DNA from: SZUA-146 sp963922815
GTDB lineage: Bacteria; Pseudomonadota; Gammaproteobacteria; Steroidobacterales; SZUA-146
Assembly (NCBI GenBank): GCA_963922815.1
Contig: CAWUKD010000015.1
Span: 1 to 39,471, forward strand
Length of the DNA: 39,471 nucleotides
Direction: 5' to 3'
The notes beneath the pieces were generated by a model that had not been told where the DNA came from, did not search any database, and saw only the letters and a program-made list of their open reading frames with translations. Shown piece by piece: positions 25,809 through 32,994 of this stretch. The translations under genes were made by a program, and so were the position numbers. Numbering within the stretch: position 1 is the first letter of the stretch; every line of letters begins with the position of its first letter.

Positions 25809-26422
25809 AGGTAAATCCCTCTTTTTCCAGTGAAATCGACATAATTCCGGGGCCGATTCTCGCCTCCACTTCGCGGTTTCGGGCGGCCCAGCTTGAGCAG
25901 CTGGGGCTACCCTTTGAAGCCATCAATCCGGAAGTTGACGAAACTCCACTAAAATCAGAGAGTCCCGCCGGATTGGTGGCCCGGCTCGGCCAGGCCAAAG
26001 CGCTGGCCGTTGCTGCAACGCACCCAGACCGGGTCATTATTGGAGGCGATCAGATCGCACTTTTTGATGGACAAATACTCGGAAAACCAGGATCTGCGGC
26101 CCGGGCAGAGGAACAATTGGGACGTTTTGCGGGAAACCGGGTGTCTTTTTTAACCCACTGCACCGTTGCCGCCCGCGGCGGACTCAGCCTCTGGAACCAC
26201 ACCGATCGCACAGATGTGACCTTTCGCTCTCTGACGTCGTCTGAAATAAAGCGATATGTCGCCGCCGAAAACCCGGTCAATTGCGCCGGGGGATTCAAGA
26301 TTGAACGCCTGGGCGTCAGCTTGTTCAGTCAGGTGTCCTCCGACGACCCGTCCGCTCTGATTGGCCTGCCATTGATTTTTGTCTGCCGGGCATTGCGCCA
26401 CTACGGTTTTCTGATTCCGTAA
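25802..26422 (+). CDS. maf: Maf/YceF nucleotide pyrophosphatase, likely 7-methyl-GTP specific
   Basis: 206 residues. Maf proteins hydrolyse modified nucleoside triphosphates to monophosphates as house-cleaning enzymes. Motifs: ILASTSRFRAAQLEQLG near the start (SxSxRR-type site with RFR), NPEVDE, IIGGDQIA with the catalytic Asp, and ENPVNCAGGFKIE with the DPSALIGLPL end, which matches the YceF branch acting on 7-methyl-GTP. The neighbours (yceD operon divergent, rluC convergent) match the yceF locus of E. coli. The ATG at 25802 has AGG eight bases upstream; its start codon lies inside the -35 of the opposite promoter. Confidence 0.93.
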   Translation: MSKVNPSFSSEIDIIPGPILASTSRFRAAQLEQLGLPFEAINPEVDETPLKSESPAGLVARLGQAKALAVAATHPDRVIIGGDQIALFDGQILGKPGSAARAEEQLGRFAGNRVSFLTHCTVAARGGLSLWNHTDRTDVTFRSLTSSEIKRYVAAENPVNCAGGFKIERLGVSLFSQVSSDDPSALIGLPLIFVCRALRHYGFLIP

Positions 26423-26464
26423 TTCAGGTTGCCGGGCGACCGTTCACACCGTCAAGGCTCGTTG

Positions 26465-27436
26465 CTACCTCGACTGCTTTTCAATCAATCGTACAATTTC
26501 AGGGCTCAAGGGTGCGTCGTACTGCACCGGGTTGCCCTCCGGATATTCGAACGCCAGACTCGCCGCGTGCAAACACAGACGTTTGACTTTGAGCTTGCGC
26601 GTTAAGTCTTCTAGATCTTCATCTCCGTAGCGATCATCACCAATGATCGGATGCCCCAGATGCGCGCAGTGAACCCTGATCTGATGAGTGCGCCCGGTAT
26701 GCAGCTCGGCCTTCACCACGGTAACCCCCGAGAGAAAATCAATCGGTTCGAAATCGGTCCGACAGTATTTGCCGTGTGGATGCGGAAGCACATAGCGCTC
26801 CCCTCCGCGGCGCTCCTCGGTTTTCAGGGGCACCTCGCAGCGAAGTTTGCCCAAATCCCAATGCCCCTGAACTACCATCAAATACGTCTTGCCCATCTGG
26901 TCTTCGCGAATCTGCCGGTGCATTTCCCGAAGAAACGATCGCTTGCGCGCGATCAGCAAACACCCGCTGGTGGAACGGTCCAGTCGATGAACCAGCTCCA
27001 GATAATGCTCTCCTGGCATGGCCTGTCGCAGCGTCTCAATCACGCCGAGGGAGATACCACTGCCGCCATGTACGGCCCAGCCAGACGGCTTGTTCAACAC
27101 CAGGTAGGCCTTATGTTTCTCAATAATGGCATCAAGAAGACTGTCGCGGGCGGCGGCCCCTGCCGTTACGCGGTTTTTCGATGGCATCCGCAACGGCGGA
27201 ATTCGCACCATGTCATCCGCCCGGACGCGATAGCTGGCCGACGACCTACCCTTGTTCACACGGACTTCACCGGATCGAATGGCCCGGTATACACGCGATT
27301 TGGGAACGCCACTTGCCAGGGACATCAGGTAGTTATCCAGACGTCTTCCGGCCTCATCCGTAGTGACGGTCACGAAACGTACAGTGTCCGTGGGTTTCCG
27401 GCTTTTATCAGGGTCTGTCATATCGGGCTTTTTCAT
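26465..27436 (-). CDS. rluC: 23S rRNA pseudouridine synthase RluC
   Basis: 323 residues. An S4 RNA-binding domain (about 25-85; RRLDNYLMSLASGVPKSRVY) precedes the RluA-type synthase domain with the catalytic Asp in ELVHRLDRSTSGCLL, plus TGRTHQIRVHCAHLGHPIIG. RluC makes pseudouridines in 23S rRNA (955, 2504 and 2580 in E. coli). The ATG at 27436 is chosen: GAG lies six bases upstream and the promoter leaves a leader of about 25-30 bases; the frame could start at TTG 27457 or ATG 27421. Divergent from rne, as in E. coli, and convergent with maf. Confidence 0.95.
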   Translation of the reverse strand: MKKPDMTDPDKSRKPTDTVRFVTVTTDEAGRRLDNYLMSLASGVPKSRVYRAIRSGEVRVNKGRSSASYRVRADDMVRIPPLRMPSKNRVTAGAAARDSLLDAIIEKHKAYLVLNKPSGWAVHGGSGISLGVIETLRQAMPGEHYLELVHRLDRSTSGCLLIARKRSFLREMHRQIREDQMGKTYLMVVQGHWDLGKLRCEVPLKTEERRGGERYVLPHPHGKYCRTDFEPIDFLSGVTVVKAELHTGRTHQIRVHCAHLGHPIIGDDRYGDEDLEDLTRKLKVKRLCLHAASLAFEYPEGNPVQYDAPLSPEIVRLIEKQSR

Positions 27437-27446
27437 ACCTAACTCA

Positions 27447-27475
27447 TTGAAGTTCAAGGTCGTTATTGCTATAGT
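27447..27475 (+). promoter_or_regulatory. rne promoter
   Basis: TTGAAG (27447-27452), 17 bases, TATAGT (27470-27475), with a predicted start near 27482, giving a leader of about 410 bases before the rne ATG. Its -10 shares four bases with the opposing rluC -10. Confidence 0.75.
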
Positions 27476-27497
27476 TCGCGCGTGACTACATTGTCAA
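27468..27497 (-). promoter_or_regulatory. rluC promoter, overlapping the rne promoter
   Basis: On the minus strand: perfect -35 TTGACA (27497-27492), 18 bases, -10 TATAGC (27473-27468). Predicted start about 27461. The -10 core lies inside the rne -10, so polymerase can probably bind in only one direction at a time. Confidence 0.7.
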
Positions 27498-27892
27498 ACA
27501 TATGCCTTAGTTTCATAAGGCTAGTATTTTCCGGGTTAGGGGTACAGCATCACCAGCTTTCAGGCTGGCCGGATGCGCTCACCACGGCTATAAGCCTGTG
27601 GCCGAATCACGCACCCCACCCGGCCGGTTTATTAAATCGAGTCGGTTGGAACCGAATCGAGCGCATCCCACAGGGATGCCGTGGATGGCAGTTGCCCAAT
27701 TCGGCAGCGACCACTGCGAGCACCATACAGATTTCAGCTACCGCCTGCTGTGCTTTTATACGCGGCGTTACTTCTCTTACTGAACCTGACCGCGCCTGGC
27801 GACACCATCGTCAGCGTGGACTCAATCTGCCTGGATCTCCACCCACTCCGCTCTGATTCGACCAATCGCCTTGAACACACGAGCAAGGTGAT
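27482..27892 (+). promoter_or_regulatory. Long structured 5' leader of rne
   Basis: No credible gene lies between the promoter and rne. Four hairpins follow each other: 27553-27568 (CCAGC/GCTGG), 27582-27601 (CCACGGCT with AGCC-T-GTGG, loop ATA), 27637-27660 (TCGA and TCGGT paired with ACCGA and TCGA, one mismatch), and 27663-27679 (GCATCCC/GGGATGC, loop ACA). The later 200 bases look less folded and would be open to cleavage. In E. coli RNase E controls its own mRNA through a leader of about 360 bases containing hairpins; the same layout here suggests the same control (inference). Confidence 0.7.
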
Positions 27893-30364
27893 ATGAAAAG
27901 AATGCTGGTTAATGCAACTCAACCCGAAGAGTTGCGTGTCGCGATGGTCGACGGACAAAAACTCTACGACCTCGATATCGAAGTTCCGTCTCGCGAACAA
28001 AAAAAATCGAATATCTATAAAGGCAAAATTACGCGAATCGAGCCAAGCCTGGAAGCCGCTTTCATCGATTATGGCGCAGCCCGTCACGGGTTTTTACCTC
28101 TGAAAGAAATTTCGCGAGCCTATTTCAAGAACAAACCCGACGCCGGTAAACGCGTCAACATCAAGGACGTACTGGTTGAAGGTCAGGAACTGGTCGTGCA
28201 GGTCGACAAGGAAGAGCGCGGCAACAAAGGCGCTGCGCTGACCACCTTTATCAGCCTGGCGGGACGCTTTCTCGTACTGATGCCAAACAATCCGCGCGCC
28301 GGCGGTGTTTCACGACGTATCGAAGGTGCCGACCGAAACGAACTGCGCGACGCACTTTCCAGCCTGACCATTCCAAAAGGAATGGGCGTCATAGTCCGTA
28401 CAGCAGGTGTGGGCCGGGGTGAGGAAGAACTCTCCTGGGACCTCGACTATCTGATGAGCGTCTGGACCGCCATTGAGGCCGCCGTTGATTCACGCAAAGC
28501 GCCGTTTCTGGTCTATCAGGAAAGCAACGCCATTATTCGCGCACTGCGCGATCACCTGAGCAACGACACAGGTGAAATCGTCATTGATGATGAGAGCGTG
28601 TGTAACGAAGCCCGCGAGTTTATTGAACGTGTGATGCCTCACAACGCTCGCAAGCTAAAGCACTACACCGATACCACGCCGTTGTTTACCCGCTTTCAGA
28701 TTGAAAGCCAGATTGAGTCCGCGTTTTCACACAAAGTAGATCTGCCGTCAGGCGGCAGCATTGTGATTGACGCGACGGAAGCGCTGGTATCCATAGATAT
28801 CAACTCCGCGCGCGCCACTCGCGGCGACGACATTGAGGCAACCGCTTTCAACACCAATCTCGAGGCCGCCGACGCCATTGCGCGTCAGCTGCGCATTCGT
28901 GACATGGGCGGACTGATTGTCATCGACTTTATCGACATGAATCAGACTCGCAATCAGCGAGAAGTCGAAAATCGCTTGCGTGAGGCCGTCAAAGTCGACC
29001 GCGCTCGCGTACAGCTTGGACGGATTTCACGATTCGGGCTGCTTGAAATGTCTCGCCAGCGGCTACGACCGTCACTCGGCGAGTCCAGCAACATCATCTG
29101 CCCGCGATGCAGTGGCCAGGGCGTAATTCGCGACATTGACTCACTGGCGCTCGCAATCTTGCGACTGCTGGGAGAAGAAGTCAGAAAGGATCACACGGCC
29201 AAAGTGATTGCCAACGTTCCCGTAGAAGTCGCCAGCTTCCTGCTCAATGAGAAACGCGAGTGGGTGAACAAGCTGCAGCAGAAAAATGGTACGGACATCG
29301 TCATTGCGCCCGATCCAAACCTGCACACCCCGAGCTACAGCATTCGCCGCGTACGTGGTGACGAAGCCGACCTGCCGGAGAACAGCGCGGCCAGCTACGA
29401 ACTGATTGGCGAGGAATCGACTGAAGAATCCAATGACGCCAGAAGCTCTCGTGATCGCACACCTCCGCCGCAGCAACCTGCCGTCAGCGGCATTGTGCCA
29501 ACAGAGCCCGCTCCGACGCCGGTCAAGAAAGTTGAGGCCAAAGCGGAGTCGGTAGCCAAACCTGGTTTGATCGCACGAATTCTTTCATGGTTTAGCAGTG
29601 ACAAGAAACCCGAGAAGACGGAGCCCAAAACCTCGGCAGCAAAGGGTAAGCCCACGCAGGATTCACGTCGGGGCCAAAAATCCGATACGTCAAAACGCAA
29701 TGACCGCAACCGGCGTAATACCCGCGGTGGTCGTAACCGGCGCCGGGGACCCAAAACGCAGGATGGCAAATCTGAGCAAGGCAAACCGGCACAAAATCGC
29801 GGCAATCAGCGTAAGAGAAACAATCGACGCAAACCTGCTGGCGATAGTCATACCAAAGCACAAGGTGATGCTGCGGCCAAGACAGATAACGTTAATGGTG
29901 AAAAGCAAGGCAACGAGAATTCGCCAGGAAACAAAACAGGCTCTCGTCCGCCGCGCCGACGCCGTGGTCGTCGAGGCTCCCGAAACCGTGGTAATCCTCA
30001 GAACAGGGACCGCAATGAATCGGGAACCCAGAACGCCGAGGGCGGCAGTAAGCCGGCTGAGTCGGGCACGGGGCAAAAGCCTTCCGCGCAAGATAATCGC
30101 AAACCGTCGGATTCCGATCGTTCCGCGAAACCGGAATCAGCGAAGTCGCCAAATCGTGGCTCTAACGACTCTGGAAACACAAGCGCTCAAAACGCCAGCA
30201 AGCCTGAGCAATCGGCAAACCAGTCCGGCAACACGGCTCGCTCCAATGACAACTCGGGAAACCAGGCGTCTTCGGGTGCTAACGGCGAGTCGAAGAAATC
30301 GTACACGGTGTGGTCTTCGGAAGGATCGACAGCTCCACGCACAGGACCTGGACGGGACGACTAA
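27893..30364 (+). CDS. rne: Ribonuclease E
   Basis: 823 residues (E. coli 1061). The endonuclease starting mRNA decay and maturing rRNA and tRNA. The catalytic half has an S1 domain (about 35-125; YKGKITRIEPSLEAAFIDYG), the catalytic Asp pair in SIDINSARAT and VIDFIDM, and the zinc link CPRCSGQG, which holds the tetramer. Residues 557-568 (PGLIARILSWFS) form an amphipathic helix at the place where E. coli RNase E attaches to the inner membrane. The remaining about 250 residues are disordered, with arginine-rich blocks (RNRRNTRGGRNRRRG, RPPRRRRGRRGSRNRG) likely to bind RNA or degradosome partners. AAGG precedes the ATG. A clean terminator follows. Confidence 0.98.
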   Translation: MKRMLVNATQPEELRVAMVDGQKLYDLDIEVPSREQKKSNIYKGKITRIEPSLEAAFIDYGAARHGFLPLKEISRAYFKNKPDAGKRVNIKDVLVEGQELVVQVDKEERGNKGAALTTFISLAGRFLVLMPNNPRAGGVSRRIEGADRNELRDALSSLTIPKGMGVIVRTAGVGRGEEELSWDLDYLMSVWTAIEAAVDSRKAPFLVYQESNAIIRALRDHLSNDTGEIVIDDESVCNEAREFIERVMPHNARKLKHYTDTTPLFTRFQIESQIESAFSHKVDLPSGGSIVIDATEALVSIDINSARATRGDDIEATAFNTNLEAADAIARQLRIRDMGGLIVIDFIDMNQTRNQREVENRLREAVKVDRARVQLGRISRFGLLEMSRQRLRPSLGESSNIICPRCSGQGVIRDIDSLALAILRLLGEEVRKDHTAKVIANVPVEVASFLLNEKREWVNKLQQKNGTDIVIAPDPNLHTPSYSIRRVRGDEADLPENSAASYELIGEESTEESNDARSSRDRTPPPQQPAVSGIVPTEPAPTPVKKVEAKAESVAKPGLIARILSWFSSDKKPEKTEPKTSAAKGKPTQDSRRGQKSDTSKRNDRNRRNTRGGRNRRRGPKTQDGKSEQGKPAQNRGNQRKRNNRRKPAGDSHTKAQGDAAAKTDNVNGEKQGNENSPGNKTGSRPPRRRRGRRGSRNRGNPQNRDRNESGTQNAEGGSKPAESGTGQKPSAQDNRKPSDSDRSAKPESAKSPNRGSNDSGNTSAQNASKPEQSANQSGNTARSNDNSGNQASSGANGESKKSYTVWSSEGSTAPRTGPGRDD

Positions 30365-30390
30365 CAGGCCAGCGACCTGCAGGTGATAAC

Positions 30391-30419
30391 AAAAAAGCCG
30401 GGCAATGCCCGGCTTTTTT
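30391..30419. terminator. Bidirectional intrinsic terminator, rne / LMW phosphatase
   Basis: AAAAAAGCCGGGC and GCCCGGCTTTTTT pair over 13 bases around AAT, with T-runs in both directions. It starts 26 bases after the rne stop and closes the convergent minus-strand operon as well. Confidence 0.97.
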
Positions 30420-30475
30420 ATTGGGGTGATCATTTTATTCGGCGACTCAGACAGAGACGCAATACGCCGGACAGA

Positions 30476-30988
30476 CTAGGTTACAACGCCTCGAACCTGA
30501 GCTGTAATCGTAGACAACAAGCCCTCAGTCGCCTGCTGCGTCAGCTTGACAACCTGATCAAAGCCTCGTGCCCCGCCGTAATACGGATCCGGAACGTACC
30601 TGGGTGAACCGGCCGGCGCGTAGTCCATTAACAAACTAATGCGATGATGCTCCCGTCGAGGACAGACATGCGACAAACTGAACAAGTTGTCTTTATCCAT
30701 CGCAACGATGTAATCGAATAACGTAAAGTCCTCTTCAGTGACTTTGCGTGCCCGCTGCCGGGAAATGTCGATTCCTACGCGCTCTGCCGCGGCAACCGAC
30801 CGGCGATCAGGTGCTTCACCGGCATGATAGGCGTGAGTTCCCGCAGAATCGACCAACAAACGAAACGGCAGGTCGGCCTCCGAGATCTGTTTTTCTAGCG
30901 CGCCCTGAGCCGTAGGAGAACGGCAAATATTGCCCATGCATACAAACAGTACGCTCACTGTGGATTCAACGTTGTTCTTTGTATTCAT
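30476..30988 (-). CDS. Low-molecular-weight protein-tyrosine phosphatase
   Basis: 170 residues. The active-site loop is VCMGNICRSP (C17, R23), and the general acid is D134 in DPYYGG, both in the expected places for the LMW-PTP family (Wzb, YwlE, Ptp). Members dephosphorylate tyrosine kinases of polysaccharide export or arginine-phosphorylated proteins. Its start overlaps the kdsB stop by four bases (ATGA), so it is the last coupled gene of the lpxK-trm112-kdsB run, suggesting a role tied to envelope polysaccharide or LPS; no tyrosine kinase gene is in the window. Confidence 0.93.
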   Translation of the reverse strand: MNTKNNVESTVSVLFVCMGNICRSPTAQGALEKQISEADLPFRLLVDSAGTHAYHAGEAPDRRSVAAAERVGIDISRQRARKVTEEDFTLFDYIVAMDKDNLFSLSHVCPRREHHRISLLMDYAPAGSPRYVPDPYYGGARGFDQVVKLTQQATEGLLSTITAQVRGVVT

Positions 30989-31782
30989 TCTTCTTCTGAA
31001 CTCGACGTGTAAGGCGACAGGGGCAATCCGTTGTCGAATCTTGCACGAGCGCCGGCAAGATCTTCAGCGGTATCCACCCCCGGAACAGGAACTTCTCTGG
31101 CCAATCCGACTGCGATTGGCCAGCCGTGCCAGAGCGCTCTGAGCTGCTCAAGGCGCTCATGCTGCTCCAGTTCGCAGCATCCTGCTTCGGAAAATTCCCG
31201 CAACATTCCACTACGGTAGCCGTAAATGCCTATGTGGCGCAATGCCTGAAACGGAATTTCACCTCCAGGTTCGCGTAACCAGGGAATGGCAGCCCGGCTA
31301 AAATAAAGTGCACAACCATTATTCGCCCGAACCACCTTGACGACATTAGGGTCGTGTAATGCGGCTTCTGATTCAATGGGTGTAGCCAGTGTCGCGATGG
31401 AAGCATCGCCGTCATCAAGCAAATCAGCAACCTGGGTAATGCTGTCAGGCGGAATAAACGGTTCGTCGCCCTGAACATTGATCACCCGTGTATCATCATC
31501 CCAGCCGCAGGCCGCCACCACCTCATACATGCGATCAGTGCCGCTGACATGATCGGCGGAGGTCATCATCACGTTAATCCCCGCTTCCCGGCATGCAGAC
31601 TCAATACGGGCATCGTCCGTTGCCACGATGACCTGATCGGCCCCCGAGCGCTTTACCTGAGACACGGTACGCATCAGCATGGGCTCGCCGCCAAGATCAA
31701 GCAGAGGTTTTCCGGGAAGTCGTGTCGACGCGTAGCGCGCCGGAACTACAACATTGAAACCGGACCGCGCAGCCGGTTTCAT
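30985..31782 (-). CDS. kdsB: CMP-Kdo synthetase (3-deoxy-manno-octulosonate cytidylyltransferase)
   Basis: 265 residues (E. coli 248). It activates Kdo with CTP to CMP-Kdo, the donor for the inner core of LPS. The N-terminal VVVPARYASTRLPGKPL binds the nucleotide; VINVQGDEPFI holds the metal-binding Asp; HIGIYGYR and LEQLRALWHGWPIAV are the Kdo-binding and closing signatures. It overlaps both the upstream Trm112-like gene and the downstream phosphatase gene by four bases each, so the three are tightly coupled. Confidence 0.97.
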   Translation of the reverse strand: MKPAARSGFNVVVPARYASTRLPGKPLLDLGGEPMLMRTVSQVKRSGADQVIVATDDARIESACREAGINVMMTSADHVSGTDRMYEVVAACGWDDDTRVINVQGDEPFIPPDSITQVADLLDDGDASIATLATPIESEAALHDPNVVKVVRANNGCALYFSRAAIPWLREPGGEIPFQALRHIGIYGYRSGMLREFSEAGCCELEQHERLEQLRALWHGWPIAVGLAREVPVPGVDTAEDLAGARARFDNGLPLSPYTSSSEEE

Positions 31783-31976
31783 TCGCCAGCCACCAAAGCG
31801 GCCATCTCATCGGTGGACAAATTATCAGCCTCGTCGATCAGCATGATGGGCTTGCCGTCCCTGAGCGGAAACGCCAGACGCTCAGCCCGGCAAATCAAAA
31901 CCTGCGCGCCTGGCTTAAACACCAGTTCACTCTTGCAGGCCGGACAGGCCAGCATGTCCAATAACGTTCTATCCAC
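31779..31976 (-). CDS. Trm112/YcaR family zinc-ribbon-like small protein
   Basis: 65 residues from the GTG at 31976. The sequence MDRTLLDMLACPACKSELVF and AFPLRDGKPIMLIDEA matches E. coli YcaR (MDHRLLEIIACP) residue for residue in layout. Two Cys (CPAC) and a third near ICRAE are kept. GGGAG lies six bases before the GTG; a TTG at 31982 would leave no spacing to that site and is rejected. Encoded between lpxK and kdsB, as in E. coli. Trm112 proteins in other domains activate methyltransferases; the role in bacteria is unclear. Confidence 0.93.
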   Translation of the reverse strand: MDRTLLDMLACPACKSELVFKPGAQVLICRAERLAFPLRDGKPIMLIDEADNLSTDEMAALVAGE

Positions 31977-31987
31977 ATCCAACTCCC

Positions 31988-32986
31988 TTACACTATCCCT
32001 GGCTTACGGGCCGCAAGCCTGTCTTCAATACCTGTAATGATGTCGTCCGAAACCCGGGCGTCTACGCTAACCGAATAATAGTTTGGCCTGGCAAACAACT
32101 CGCACTTTACGGCATCTTTGTCAGTCATCAGTACAGGCCGCTCATCACCGAACTCAACGTCGCCCGCGACGAACCTGTGATGATCTGCAAAAGCATGCCG
32201 GATTATATCAATGCCCGCACGCTCCAGGCTATCGAAAAACCGTTCGGGATTTCCGACTCCGGCAACGGCATGCACCGTCTTTCCTTTCATCGAATCCAGC
32301 GTCGTGACAGATGCGTCGCTCAAATTTACCAACCGCGGATTGCTCAAAGCCATACCCGATTGCTGCCCCTTCAAGTCCTGCCTGTGCTGAACCACAACAT
32401 CAACCGTATCAAGCCGACTCGACGGTTCACGGAGCGGGCCAGCAGGCAATATTCGACCATTACCCACACCTCGCCGTTCGTCAACGATGCACACTTCGAC
32501 ATCGCGATCGAGCGCGTAGTGCTGCAATCCGTCATCCGCCACAACAATATCTACACCAATCGATTCCAGCATGGCGACAGAATCAGCGCGACGACGACCA
32601 ACGATTACTGGCACGGAAAGCCGGCGAGACAGCATCAGGGCCTCGTCTCCGGTGTCATCCGCCGTATGGTGGCCGGCAACCCGGGTGGCACTGGTGATGG
32701 ATCCTCCGTACCCTCGCGTCACGACGCCGGGCGAGTATCCGGACTGCTGCAACCATTCAACCAGCCAGACAACAAACGGCGTTTTGCCAACGCCTCCGGC
32801 GGTAATGTTTCCAACGACTATGACCGGAACTGCCGCCCGGTAACGAGGTTTCCAGCCAATTTGGTACATCGTCGTGCGCAGCGCGATCGCTGCCCGATAG
32901 AGCATGGCCAAGGGCATCAGTAACACGCCTCCGCGAGCGCCTTCATACCAGATACCATGCAGCCAGCGTTCAAGCGTTTGACGCAT
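31988..32986 (-). CDS. lpxK: Tetraacyldisaccharide 4'-kinase
   Basis: 332 residues. It phosphorylates the 4' position of the lipid A disaccharide precursor to lipid IVA at the inner membrane. The P-loop is GNITAGGVGKTPFVVW (about 58-73), followed by GDEALML and VVADDGLQHYAL, which holds the catalytic Asp and His pair. An N-terminal hydrophobic helix (VLLMPLAMLYRAAIAL) anchors it. It starts eight bases after msbA, its functional partner in lipid A export, and is followed 11 bases later by the Trm112-like gene. Confidence 0.97.
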   Translation of the reverse strand: MRQTLERWLHGIWYEGARGGVLLMPLAMLYRAAIALRTTMYQIGWKPRYRAAVPVIVVGNITAGGVGKTPFVVWLVEWLQQSGYSPGVVTRGYGGSITSATRVAGHHTADDTGDEALMLSRRLSVPVIVGRRRADSVAMLESIGVDIVVADDGLQHYALDRDVEVCIVDERRGVGNGRILPAGPLREPSSRLDTVDVVVQHRQDLKGQQSGMALSNPRLVNLSDASVTTLDSMKGKTVHAVAGVGNPERFFDSLERAGIDIIRHAFADHHRFVAGDVEFGDERPVLMTDKDAVKCELFARPNYYSVSVDARVSDDIITGIEDRLAARKPGIV

Positions 32987-32994
32987 GTCGCCTC

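Noticed and set aside
25771..26037. Extended N-terminus of yceD
   Set aside because: It is antisense to maf, and the ATG at 25770 matches E. coli YceD and the promoter position.
26651..27442. Plus-strand ORF of 263 codons opposite rluC
   Set aside because: Entirely antisense to a well-conserved enzyme; the translation has no domain features and is a by-product of rluC codon use.
27482..27856. 124-codon ORF in the rne leader
   Set aside because: No family features, and the region forms hairpins expected of an untranslated leader; a regulatory leader peptide is not supported.
29598..30386. Plus-strand ORF of 262 codons in another frame of the rne tail
   Set aside because: The arginine-rich low-complexity DNA avoids stops in several frames; the true frame is the RNase E tail.
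32177..32923. Plus-strand ORF of 248 codons opposite lpxK
   Set aside because: It lies within lpxK on the other strand and its translation looks compositionally random.
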